In this document: in pieces, positions 25,445-33,353 of the stretch
How positions within the stretch are numbered: position 1 is the stretch's first letter
Layout of the letters: each line of letters opens with the position of its first letter
Position numbers and translations under genes: made by a program
From: Acidaminobacter sp964416305
Lineage (GTDB): Bacteria; Bacillota; Clostridia; Peptostreptococcales; Acidaminobacteraceae
DNA length: 64,000 nt
Direction of reading: 5' to 3'
Assembly: GCA_964416305.1 (NCBI GenBank)
Contig: CAYQDM010000015.1
Span: 1 to 64,000 of the forward strand
Notes under the pieces: generated by a model
Told to the model about the DNA's origin: nothing
Seen by the model: the letters and a program-made list of their open reading frames with translations, nothing else
Databases searched by the model: none

Positions 25445-25864
25445 CTATTCAGGCTTGGGGAGTTTGAGGTCGTCCCTCAGGTCGCGTATGCCGAGCTCCG
25501 GATCTGATCCCGGCGGATAGACGCGGTTGAAGCCCATTGCGAGGAATTTCTCTTTGACTTCCTCCCAGTCGTGTTTGCCGACGACCAGATTTCCGCCGAC
25601 GTAGAGGAGCATGTCGTCGAGCCCGGCCTCGTCACATTTTTCTCTCAGTCCGCGGCAGTCGATCTCGCCGTGGCCGTAGAGGGAAGAGATGATCATGGCC
25701 TTCGCGCCGGTCTCTTCTGCAGCGTTGATGAATTCTTCCTGGGAAGATAGGACACCAATGTTCACCACGTTGAAGCCCGCTTTGCTGAATGCGTAATCCA
25801 AAATTTTGTTGCCGACTGCATGACAGTCCGCACCTATGACTCCAAGTACTACCGTGTTCGTCAT
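25445..25864 (-). CDS. glmS: Glutamate mutase sigma subunit
   Basis: This 139-aa B12-binding subunit has the base-off/His-on motif D-x-H-x-x-G in GADCHAVGNK (near 11-20), NIGVLSSQEEF near 38, ISSLYGHGEIDCRG near 59 and LLYVGGNLVVG near 84, all as in GlmS/MutS. The length equals the family (137). The ATG at 25864 has GGAGGCATAAGA upstream; an earlier in-frame start would add 20 unrelated residues and is rejected. It is the first gene of the nine-gene operon that runs to citF. Confidence 0.95.
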   Translation of the reverse strand: MTNTVVLGVIGADCHAVGNKILDYAFSKAGFNVVNIGVLSSQEEFINAAEETGAKAMIISSLYGHGEIDCRGLREKCDEAGLDDMLLYVGGNLVVGKHDWEEVKEKFLAMGFNRVYPPGSDPELGIRDLRDDLKLPKPE

Positions 25865-25912
25865 TCTTATGCCTCCGTTTTCACTTTGAAGTGGGTCGCT
25901 TTGTTTGTTATG

Positions 25913-25940
25913 AGAATACCACATTCATTTATAAATGCAA
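25913..25940 (-). promoter_or_regulatory. Candidate promoter of the glmS-citF operon
   Basis: On the minus strand TTGCAT (plus 25935-25940), a 16-base spacer and TATTCT (plus 25913-25918) lie about 50 bases before glmS. The spacing is one base short of ideal. Confidence 0.5.
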
Positions 25941-26012
25941 GTAAAATTTCATAATTTTATTGTTTTGTCACCGAATATGATTGTTTTTGCATTTTATCTT
26001 GCATTTACATTT

Positions 26013-26022
26013 TTGTATACAA
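26013..26022. promoter_or_regulatory. Putative operator TTGTATACAA upstream of glmS
   Basis: A perfect 10-base palindrome about 75 bases upstream of the glmS -35 candidate, identical to the core of the amtB and gltB sites. A looser pair, TTGTA..TACAA around nine bases, lies nearby at about 26067-26086. The 25865-26361 spacer otherwise holds two promoters and a short repeat array. Confidence 0.5.
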
Positions 26023-26110
26023 GCTGAACACATTGGAAAAACTAAGTTTCCATAATTTTTCAATCACTTGTATGAATTTCCGTACAATCCAAATTTCAAT
26101 CTTTTTTAGC

Positions 26111-26168
26111 TTGGTGACGCGGACAACTATTGGATTGGTGACGCGGACAGTTTTCATTTTGGTGCCAG
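26111..26168. repeat. Three-unit 24-bp-period repeat (TTGGTGACGCGGACA)
   Basis: TTGGTGACGCGGACA starts at 26111 and 26135, and a degenerate third unit (TTGGTGCCAG) at 26159. All starts are 24 bases apart, the same period as the GTGTCnGACAC array at 16457 and the pair at 12836. Confidence 0.7.
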
Positions 26169-26285
26169 AGCGTGCGAGAATTATTCTCATCCGATTCACC
26201 TGAAATCAGTCTCATTAGACCCCAGACCCTGCCCACACTGCCAATATCCTTCCAAATTCTTTCACAATCTTTCTAAATTCGCCGC

Positions 26286-26314
26286 TTGCCAATGAAATCC
26301 ACAAAAGGTATTCT
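26286..26314 (+). promoter_or_regulatory. Promoter of paaK
   Basis: TTGCCA at 26286-26291, a 17-base spacer and TATTCT at 26309-26314 lie about 50 bases before the start. Confidence 0.55.
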
Positions 26315-26361
26315 TTAAAGAATAAATAAAATTTATAAAATAATGAAAGGCAGGAAGCAAA

Positions 26362-27663
26362 ATGATCTGGAGCACCTATGAAACCATGGCGCGCGATCAG
26401 ATGGAAAAGCTTCAGCTTGAACGGCTGAAGCAAACCGTACGCCGGGTCTATGATCACGTTCCCCATTACCGCGCCAAACTAAATGAGCATGGCATTAAAC
26501 CCGAAGATATTCAGTCTTTGGAAGACCTTAAAAAACTGCCCCTGACAGTCAAAAATGACCTCAGGGACAATTACCCCTTTGGATTGTTCGCCGTGCCGCA
26601 AAAAGAAGTCGTCCGCTATCACGCTTCTTCAGGCACTACCGGAAAACCCACCGTGGTTGGCTATACCAAAAATGACATGGACACATGGACCGAGCTGATC
26701 GCCCGCATCGTCACCATGGCAGGCGTCTCAGCAGATGACACTGCTCAGGTCTCCTTTGGCTACGGCCTCTTCACCGGTGCATTTGGCCTTCACCAGGGCC
26801 TCGAACGCGTCGGCGCTTCTGTCATCCCAATGTCCAGCGGCAATACCGAAAAGCAGATTATGATCATGCAGGACTTTGGCACTACCGCCCTCATAGGTAC
26901 CCCTTCCTACGCTTTACATATGGCCGAAGTCGCCAAATCAATGGGGATCGATCCAAAGAAAGACCTGAAGCTCGAATGGGGCCTCTTTGGCGGCGAAGGG
27001 TCCACCGAAGCCATGCGTCGTGAACTCCAGGACGCTTGGGGCATCTTCGTCACCGAAAACTACGGCATGAGTGAACTGATAGGCCCCGGCGTTTCCGGTG
27101 AATGCAAAGCCCTCTGCGGCATGCATATTTCAGAAGACCACTTCATCCCGGAGATCATCGATCCAGAGACCCTCGAAGTCCTGCCGCCCGGTTCCGTAGG
27201 CGAGCTGGTCATCACCACCATCACCAAAGAAGCCCTCCCACTCCTGCGTTACCGCACCAAAGACATTACGTCCCTCCACTACGAAACCTGCAGCTGCGGA
27301 CGCACCACTGTGCGCATGGCCAAAATTCAGGGCCGCACGGACGACATGCTGATCCTCGGCGGCGTCAACGTCTTCCCGTCACAGATCGAGGAAGTCCTGT
27401 TCAACACCGAAGGCATTGGCCCGCACTACCAGATCAAAGTCTTCAAGAAAGGTTATCTGGACAAGATCGAAATCGACGTCGAACTCATCGACGACAACCT
27501 GCTGGAATCCTTTGGCCAGCTCGAAGTTCTCAAGCAAACCATCCGCACAAAACTCCGCACTGTATTAGGCATCGACGCCAAAATCCACCTGCATGAGCCG
27601 CGTACCCTGGCACGCTTCGAAGGCAAGGCCAAACGCGTCATCGATATGAGGGAGGTAAAATAA
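26362..27663 (+). CDS. paaK: Phenylacetate-CoA ligase-family enzyme
   Basis: This 433-aa AMP-forming ligase of the PaaK group would activate an aryl- or indole-acetate to its CoA thioester. The nucleotide motif HASSGTTGKPTVVGYTKND lies near residue 92, TENYGMSELIGPG near 231 and GRTDDMLILGGVNVFPSQIEE, with the hinge, near 329. Length fits PaaK (430-440). GAAAGGCAGG precedes the ATG. It shares one base with the next gene, a double-ACT protein, a pairing also seen in other anaerobes. In an amino-acid fermenter the substrate could be phenylacetate or indoleacetate from Phe or Trp, but this is inference. Confidence 0.9.
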   Translation: MIWSTYETMARDQMEKLQLERLKQTVRRVYDHVPHYRAKLNEHGIKPEDIQSLEDLKKLPLTVKNDLRDNYPFGLFAVPQKEVVRYHASSGTTGKPTVVGYTKNDMDTWTELIARIVTMAGVSADDTAQVSFGYGLFTGAFGLHQGLERVGASVIPMSSGNTEKQIMIMQDFGTTALIGTPSYALHMAEVAKSMGIDPKKDLKLEWGLFGGEGSTEAMRRELQDAWGIFVTENYGMSELIGPGVSGECKALCGMHISEDHFIPEIIDPETLEVLPPGSVGELVITTITKEALPLLRYRTKDITSLHYETCSCGRTTVRMAKIQGRTDDMLILGGVNVFPSQIEEVLFNTEGIGPHYQIKVFKKGYLDKIEIDVELIDDNLLESFGQLEVLKQTIRTKLRTVLGIDAKIHLHEPRTLARFEGKAKRVIDMREVK

Positions 27664-28079
27664 TGCTCATCGATCAACTATCCGTCTTTGTCGAAAACCG
27701 CCACGGCGCCCTCGCCGCTGTGACCGACGCTCTCTACCGCTATGGTGTTGACATCCGTGCCATCGCCGTCTTTGATACGATCGAGTTCGGCATTGTCCGC
27801 ATCGTCGTCGATAAGCCCGAGGAAGCACTTAAACAACTTAAGGCTGATGGTTTCGTCGCCAAACTCAGCAAAGTCATCGCCGTCGAGCCCATCGACAAAC
27901 CCGGCAGCCTGAACGAACTCTTTCACATCATGGGCGACAACGGCATCAACATTGAATATATTTACTCCTTTGTCATGCGCCGCCGTGAAATGCCTTATGT
28001 CGTCTTTAAGACCGACAATCAGGAAAAAGCGCTGCAAATTCTGAAAGAGAAAGGCCTTAACACCGTCGTGGATCTATAG
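27663..28079 (+). CDS. Tandem ACT-domain protein
   Basis: This 138-aa protein is made of two ACT domains, about 4-65 (LSVFVENRHGALAAVTDAL) and 70-138 (EPIDKPGSLNELFHIMGDNG). ACT domains bind amino acids and regulate enzymes. The start overlaps the paaK stop by one base (TAATG), so it is coupled to the ligase and may sense an aromatic or branched amino acid for it. No catalytic domain is present. Confidence 0.9.
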   Translation: MLIDQLSVFVENRHGALAAVTDALYRYGVDIRAIAVFDTIEFGIVRIVVDKPEEALKQLKADGFVAKLSKVIAVEPIDKPGSLNELFHIMGDNGINIEYIYSFVMRRREMPYVVFKTDNQEKALQILKEKGLNTVVDL

Positions 28080-28091
28080 ACGCAAAAAAGT

Positions 28092-28142
28092 AAGTCGTTG
28101 TCATCAAGCCTAAACCGGCCCATTGACAACGACTTCTTTTTT
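28092..28142. terminator. Bidirectional terminator between convergent genes
   Basis: AAGTCGTTGTCA pairs with TGACAACGACTT around a 20-base loop, with AAAAAAG before and CTTTTTT after. It serves both the ACT gene and the converging DUF4153 gene, whose stop it abuts. Confidence 0.8.
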
Positions 28143-29946
28143 ATTTATCCCCAACCAAAACATAAAAGCTGTAATCCGAAGCAATCTCCCCTTGATCCAT
28201 CTCGTACAGATGTATCCCCCGGAACACCACCGACATCCTGACCCTGTCGTTTTCAACCGCGACTGTCATAGCTTCCGGCAGCATCATTTCCTTAACGGCA
28301 CCCATTTCAGGCACAATTCCGCTCACCGCATCGTTCAAATCGATCGTCAGCGCTTCACCGCCACCCGGTATCCCCAGTGTTGCCACGGCATCCGCCGGAG
28401 AGGTTCGCACCACCTTGACTTCATAAGTTTCACCGGACAATTCGACACGCTGGGACAGAGGCTCCATTTCCTTTTCGTACCGTGTCACGTCAAAGGTCAA
28501 CAACTGATCAAACCCCTCAACCTCGAGGGCCACTCCCGGATCCAGCGACACCACGGCGTAACGCTGACCACCTGCCGGTTTAAATGTACGTTCAAACCCA
28601 AAAGTCCGTGCAAAATCCTCATGGGCTTTGAAATCCTCAGGAAGCCACGCCACATAGGCCAAGCCGCCGGAATTCTGCAAATAGTTCACAATACTAGTCG
28701 TTTCAGCCTTTGTAAGCTCCGAGGCCTCCGCTTTGGCCTTCAATTCACCATTGTCGAGCATCCCCTCCGCTACCAAAAGTCCCTCAAGTCTTCCAATTTG
28801 ACTGTTTCTGGATACCGTAAACGCATCCACCGGAGGCAGGATTGAACCCAGCGCGAACACCGCTGCCAAGAGCGCTACCCGGCCATTCTTTGAAACCGGG
28901 CTGAAACTCAGCATCAATCCCGCTGCCAATGAAAAGGCACCAAAGAGCGCGACATAATAACGCGACTCCGTCACGCCGTACGCCTCAAGTCTTATGCCCA
29001 CCGAGATCAGCTGCAAAACGACTGCCGGAATCAGCACCTTCGGAAACACCCTTATATAAGCTTTCGCAAATCCATTGTCCAGGAGGCTGGCCAACACAAA
29101 AATCAGAAGACCGGCGGCAGAATACAAAAGCACCATAGGTCCCAGCTGTCCCGAAGGCCAGACCTGCGTCACCAGAATCTTCCCCAAATATGCCGTCAGA
29201 ACCGCCGTGTACACCGCCACCAGTGGCACCGCTATGTAAGAGACCAATATCTCCAAAAATCTTGGATAATCCGACTTGTCGGCTCCGCCTGAGAGTCCCG
29301 AGCCGGAACCATTCTCAAGAGCGTTTTGCCGATGGTCATAGCACGGCAGCAGCGACAAAAAATACACTGGCGCAAATAAGATCCACACTGTCGCCATAGA
29401 ATAGGCATACGCCTCATCGCTGACATCAAACAGCAAAATGTCAACGGTCGCGATCACAGCCGCAAATCCCGCCGAAAGCACCGCCGCATAAAGCCACGAT
29501 GTGGCGAAGGTTTTAAAATACGACAGTGCAATCCGGTTAAAGTCCGCTCTCCCGCCTGCGGACGGGACCCACAGCGCCACGCAGATCAAGGCGAATATCG
29601 TTGCCAGACTTCGGATCACCACCGCGTCGCTGATCTCCGACGCCGGCAGCAGAATCAGAAAATAACCCAGCGTCAACAGCAGTCCGGCAATGTAAGCCGC
29701 CACCCTTCGGCCTGACAGCCTATCAAATCTCTCAACCGCAAATTGAATCGCAATTCCAAGGATAGCGCCAACGACAATAGTGAACACCATCTTTTGCAGG
29801 ATCAAAGGCGGATTCATATCATCAGCTATGATGACATAAACCACCAGGAGCGCCGCTGCAAAGCCGGCAACTGACACCGGAAACCTCTCAGCAGCTCTAA
29901 CGAGGCCTTGCATCCGCCTAACCAGTGTTCCTTTAATATTCTTCAT
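28141..29946 (-). CDS. DUF4153 multi-pass membrane protein
   Basis: This 601-aa protein has about twelve hydrophobic segments in residues 25-400 and a soluble C-terminal part (about 400-601) that would lie outside the membrane. The central region YPRFLEILVSYIAVPLVAVY matches DUF4153, whose function is unknown. Between helices near residue 204 lies a loop CYDHRQNALENGSGSGL. Its codons for Asp-His-Arg (29337-29328) are an exact GACCATCGGC repeat copy, and the loop is longer than I expect for the family, so the repeat may have inserted in frame. It stands alone; the opposing terminator is shared. Confidence 0.75.
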   Translation of the reverse strand: MKNIKGTLVRRMQGLVRAAERFPVSVAGFAAALLVVYVIIADDMNPPLILQKMVFTIVVGAILGIAIQFAVERFDRLSGRRVAAYIAGLLLTLGYFLILLPASEISDAVVIRSLATIFALICVALWVPSAGGRADFNRIALSYFKTFATSWLYAAVLSAGFAAVIATVDILLFDVSDEAYAYSMATVWILFAPVYFLSLLPCYDHRQNALENGSGSGLSGGADKSDYPRFLEILVSYIAVPLVAVYTAVLTAYLGKILVTQVWPSGQLGPMVLLYSAAGLLIFVLASLLDNGFAKAYIRVFPKVLIPAVVLQLISVGIRLEAYGVTESRYYVALFGAFSLAAGLMLSFSPVSKNGRVALLAAVFALGSILPPVDAFTVSRNSQIGRLEGLLVAEGMLDNGELKAKAEASELTKAETTSIVNYLQNSGGLAYVAWLPEDFKAHEDFARTFGFERTFKPAGGQRYAVVSLDPGVALEVEGFDQLLTFDVTRYEKEMEPLSQRVELSGETYEVKVVRTSPADAVATLGIPGGGEALTIDLNDAVSGIVPEMGAVKEMMLPEAMTVAVENDRVRMSVVFRGIHLYEMDQGEIASDYSFYVLVGDK

Positions 29947-30394
29947 AACTGCACCTTCCTGATTCCTATTTTTTTACAAAAACGAATGACCACAGGTAAT
30001 CAATTGCAGGGATCCTGCACACAGATGACATCATACATCCCCAGCATAACCGACTAATCTTGAACGCGCATTACAGAAAAGTTACAGCCAAGTTCCAATT
30101 GACACACCAGATTATGCCTCCTGAAAGTTTGATATCTTTCTAACTCGTAATATCTGAATTCTCTTACTATTCACACTATAACACAGCGGCTCAAATATAC
30201 CTGAAACAAGCGCCTCCTGTGGGTTTTGGTCATATTGTTATCAAATATTGGAAGGTAAATTGTGGTTAAGGAATGACAATTGTGTTACAATTTTTAGTAT
30301 AAATCAGGTCGTCTTCGACTTGTTTTGTCAATATTTTCACAACAATTATTAATCAGAGGACAACCTGAAAAAAATTCAAGAGGAGGTAATACGT
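29947..30394. other. Gene-free spacer
   Basis: The 448-base divergent spacer holds no recognisable gene. Near its right end AATTGTGTTACAATT (30278-30292) is an imperfect palindrome overlapping a possible plus-strand promoter (TATAAA near 30298). It is loosely similar to the TTGTATACAA sites but too different to group with them. Confidence 0.4.
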
Positions 30395-31441
30395 TTGAAA
30401 AAGAATCTAGCAAGAGCCCTGGCACTTTTGATGCTTTTGACATCCGCGATCGTTTTCGCGCCTATGTCACTGGCAGCAGACAGCACCACATCTGCATCTC
30501 CGCCATGGGTTGAGCCAACACAGCCAAGCGTACCAAGTTCACCTGCTCCTGCACCGGTTAACACCTCTGCGCCTGTCGCTATGCCAGCAATGAACGGCGG
30601 AGAGTACCACGTTGTCGTGAGCGGCGACACCATGTACAAAATCGCCGTGAAACACGGTATGACCCTCAATGATTTGGTCGCACTCAATCCTCAAGTCAAG
30701 AACATCAACCTGATCTACGTCGGCCAAAAGCTTCTTCTTAAAGCAGGCAGCACGGCGCCTTCGGCTCCTGCAGCAACAGACAGCGTCGTCAAGGTTTACC
30801 AGGGCATAGGCTACAAAGTCGCCTTTAGAAACGGCCCGGGCAAAGACAGCGAAGAAGTCCCAGTCTATAGTTTCAACGTTGCTATGGCCGCGGCTACTTT
30901 TGACTCAGCCGGCAGAATTCTCAATGTCTACATAGACGGTTACGAAGTCTCTTCCCCTAACTATGACGGCGCTTCAATGCCGCACTTCTCTGGCTGGCCT
31001 GGCCAAGCAGGTTATAATGTCACAGACCATACAACCGAGAAGGTCACAGGCGTTTCAACCAACACACCTGAATCCGCAGCTGCTGAAGTCAACAACTGGC
31101 TCACCAAGCGCCAACGCGGCGATTCTTATCACATGAACCCAGCTAATGAGTGGTACAAGCAAATGGACTTCTTCCAAGAGTTCTTCAAAGGCAAAACTGT
31201 CATGGAACTCGAGCAGTGGTTTGCTAAAAACACAACCGCAGCAGGTCGTCCAATCAAAGCAACGACAACTAACGAAGCTGATCTTGCCAAACTCGCTGCT
31301 TTAACAGCAGAAGAAAAAGCTGCACTTGCTGATGTCGTCTCCGGTGCAACTATGTCCATCCGCGACGCACACGGCGATTTCCTTGGCGCAGTCGGCGAAG
31401 CATACAAAAACAGAGTTGAAGTTGCAGTTCCTGTCAAATAG
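30395..31441 (+). CDS. Secreted LysM protein with putative flavinylation motif
   Basis: This 348-aa protein starts with a signal peptide (hydrophobic 5-23, likely cleavage after SLA near 27), followed by a Pro/Ser/Ala linker, a LysM peptidoglycan-binding domain at about 70-116 (YHVVVSGDTMYKIAVKHGMT), another short Pro/Ala linker, and a C-terminal domain at 130-348. The C-terminal part ends with DVVSGATMSIRDAHG. SGATMS (316-321) fits the [S/D]GATxS/T pattern in which ApbE attaches FMN to Thr of NqrC/RnfG-type FMN-binding domains. No Cys lipobox is present, so wall binding would be through LysM. The TTG start has AGAGGAGGTAATACG upstream. Role in extracellular electron transfer is inference; the C-terminal fold is not certain. 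Confidence 0.75.
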   Translation: MKKNLARALALLMLLTSAIVFAPMSLAADSTTSASPPWVEPTQPSVPSSPAPAPVNTSAPVAMPAMNGGEYHVVVSGDTMYKIAVKHGMTLNDLVALNPQVKNINLIYVGQKLLLKAGSTAPSAPAATDSVVKVYQGIGYKVAFRNGPGKDSEEVPVYSFNVAMAAATFDSAGRILNVYIDGYEVSSPNYDGASMPHFSGWPGQAGYNVTDHTTEKVTGVSTNTPESAAAEVNNWLTKRQRGDSYHMNPANEWYKQMDFFQEFFKGKTVMELEQWFAKNTTAAGRPIKATTTNEADLAKLAALTAEEKAALADVVSGATMSIRDAHGDFLGAVGEAYKNRVEVAVPVK

Positions 31442-31455
31442 CAGAGACAAATGAC

Positions 31456-31494
31456 AAAACGGTCCATTTCATACGCGAAATGGACCGTTTTTTA
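31456..31494 (+). terminator. Rho-independent terminator after the LysM gene
   Basis: AAAACGGTCCATTTC pairs perfectly with GAAATGGACCGTTTT around six bases, followed by T residues. Confidence 0.88.
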
Positions 31495-31503
31495 TTTGGG
31501 ATG

Positions 31504-31609
31504 AAAACTCGGTGTTGAAAACTCGGTGTCAGACACCCAGTTTTACACCCTACTTGCCAAATTAAAAACTCGGTGTCTGACACCAAGTTTCATCAGATAC
31601 CGAGTTTCA
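31504..31609. repeat. Cluster of AAACTCGGTGTC / GACACC repeats
   Basis: Two fuller elements, AAAACTCGGTGTCAGACACC near 31518-31537 and AAAACTCGGTGTCTGACACC near 31565-31584, are flanked by partial copies (AAAACTCGGTGTT at 31504 and ACCGAGTTT near 31599). Each contains the GTGTC-N-GACAC palindrome also present in the 24-bp array at 16457. Confidence 0.65.
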
Positions 31610-31642
31610 TCAGGCGTAAGCCGACAACTCCGCTTTCCGCCT

Positions 31643-32101
31643 TCAATACTTTGCTTTAATCTCTAAATATTTCTTCTCACCCAAAGCATATAGCGCATGT
31701 TCCTCTGGCGTTTTAGGCACCAGGCGCGGTACCTGCGCAGGCACACCACCAACTATATGCACCATGGTGAAAAACGCCTTGAGAGAGGCCTCTGGCATGA
31801 CATCCGAGCTGAAGTCGTTAACATAAATACTGACCATGATCTGCATTGAGCTTCGCCCAACGTAAGTCAACTGCCCTACACATGTGACAATATCACCTAT
31901 GTGGATCGGCTTCAGAAAGACGATTTCATCCACCCTTGCCGTCACCGCGTCGCCTTTGCAATGTTTGAAGGCCGTAATCCCGGCAGTACTGTCCATCAGA
32001 TTCATCAGTTCTCCACCATGAACGTTGCCCATAATATTGCTGTGTCGCGGCTCCATAACCATACAGGTCTCCGCCCTTGTGAATGAAATGTTATTTACCA
32101 C
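31643..32101 (-). CDS. Acyl-CoA thioesterase (hotdog fold)
   Basis: This 152-aa single-hotdog protein is of the YciA/acyl-CoA hydrolase group. GNVHGGELMNLMDSTAGITA near 27-46 is the conserved helix with the active-site region, and RVDEIVFLKPIHIGDIV and VGRSSMQIMVSIYVN follow. It would hydrolyse an acyl-CoA to the free acid and CoA. The start is a GTG with GGGAGGATTCAA. Chain-length preference is not visible. Confidence 0.88.
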   Translation of the reverse strand: MVNNISFTRAETCMVMEPRHSNIMGNVHGGELMNLMDSTAGITAFKHCKGDAVTARVDEIVFLKPIHIGDIVTCVGQLTYVGRSSMQIMVSIYVNDFSSDVMPEASLKAFFTMVHIVGGVPAQVPRLVPKTPEEHALYALGEKKYLEIKAKY

Positions 32102-32158
32102 TTGAATCCTCCCGATATGAAGTCAGTTTAGTCTCAATACACTCAGCTATTAATTGAT

Positions 32159-32755
32159 TCAATCCTCGAACCTATCCCAGCCATATTTTCCAACCAGTTC
32201 AACAAAAACAACTTTTGTAAGCACTTTCCGAGAAACCAAGCCCTCTGGATCCTTAGCAACCAACAGCAAATCCTGATCACCCGGAACGCCCACAGGTAAA
32301 ATCATTCTGCCGCCGGGCGCCAATTGTTCAACCAGTTCAAAAGGAACCGCGGAGGATGCCGCAGTGACTATGATGCGGTCAAAAGGCGCAGCTTCAGGCC
32401 AGCCGCTGCTGCCATCCCCAATTTTGAAGTGGATGTTTGTATATCCCAGTCCCTCCAGACGTCTCCTGGCGGGTATCGCAAGTTCTTCCAGACGTTCTAT
32501 AGTGTAAACCGTACCGCCAAATTTCGCAAGAAAAACCGTTTGATACCCAGAACCCGTCCCTATTTCCAGAACCTTGCTGTCAGGTTCAAGACCCAAATGC
32601 CACGTCATTTCAAACACTAAGCTGGGCTGAGAAATAGTCTGCCCATAGCCTATAGGCAGCGCATGATCCAGCCCTGCCAGCGCTTTAGATGGACCGTCAA
32701 TAAAGTAAGCCCGGTCGAGTGACTTAAAAAACGCAAGCAGTTCTTTTTCAGTCAC
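32159..32755 (-). CDS. pcm: Protein-L-isoaspartate O-methyltransferase
   Basis: This 198-aa SAM-dependent methyltransferase repairs isoaspartyl residues in damaged proteins. The family motifs are GYGQTISQPSLVFEMTWHL near 34-52 and SAM motif I VLEIGTGSGYQTVFLAK near 61-77, then APFDRIIVTAA and LAPGGRMILPVG. I prefer the GTG at 32755, which follows GGAGGTGTTTGCC; an earlier ATG adds 23 unrelated residues. The next upstream gene, a PEBP protein, is about 100 bases away. Confidence 0.9.
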   Translation of the reverse strand: MTEKELLAFFKSLDRAYFIDGPSKALAGLDHALPIGYGQTISQPSLVFEMTWHLGLEPDSKVLEIGTGSGYQTVFLAKFGGTVYTIERLEELAIPARRRLEGLGYTNIHFKIGDGSSGWPEAAPFDRIIVTAASSAVPFELVEQLAPGGRMILPVGVPGDQDLLLVAKDPEGLVSRKVLTKVVFVELVGKYGWDRFED

Positions 32756-32855
32756 GGCAAACACCTCCAAGACTCCTTCACAACGAGATACCGAAGAATC
32801 GAGACACCAAAGACAACGAGACACTGATTCACTGCGGCACCGCGACCAATCGGAC

Positions 32856-33353
32856 TTAAGCGTTATAAACGCCCTTCAGCGCGGCATAACCTAAAATATG
32901 GCCTTCCATCTTTTTGTAGAGTTCATTCATGTAGAAGCCCGGCTCCAAATCCAACATGGTATCCAGTGCATAGACATGCAGTTCATAAACATGAGGCTGA
33001 TCCGGCGGCGCCATCCCGCCGTAATAACTCGTTTCAAGGCGATCCATTTTGTAGATCAAACCAGACCAGCTGGTCGCCCCTTGAACAAAATCCGAAGCCG
33101 TACGACTTTCATCTTCCGCCAGCTCGGTTCGAGTCAGATTCCCCACAACCCAATGAATCCAGGAATAGCCGCAAACCGGCACCGCATCCTTGTCCTCCAG
33201 TACCAGCGCAAAAGACTTCGCCCCTTCCGGCGCCTCCTCAATATATAACGGCAGCGACCTAGTCGCAATTTTTTCTTTGTAAAACTCTGTACCGCGCTTT
33301 CCAAATCGGTCCTGAATCACGCCGTTCACTATGCCCGAACTCGTCACTTTCAT
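32856..33353 (-). CDS. YbhB/YbcL-type PEBP-like protein
   Basis: This 165-aa protein belongs to the phosphatidylethanolamine-binding/Raf-kinase-inhibitor-like family found in bacteria. Features are SFALVLEDKDAVP near 67, the YSWIHWVVGNL segment near 79 and YGGMAPPDQPHVYELHVYALD near 110. Its molecular role in bacteria is unclear. The ATG overlaps the stop of the molybdopterin oxidoreductase by four bases (ATGA), so the two are co-translated. Confidence 0.88.
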   Translation of the reverse strand: MKVTSSGIVNGVIQDRFGKRGTEFYKEKIATRSLPLYIEEAPEGAKSFALVLEDKDAVPVCGYSWIHWVVGNLTRTELAEDESRTASDFVQGATSWSGLIYKMDRLETSYYGGMAPPDQPHVYELHVYALDTMLDLEPGFYMNELYKKMEGHILGYAALKGVYNA

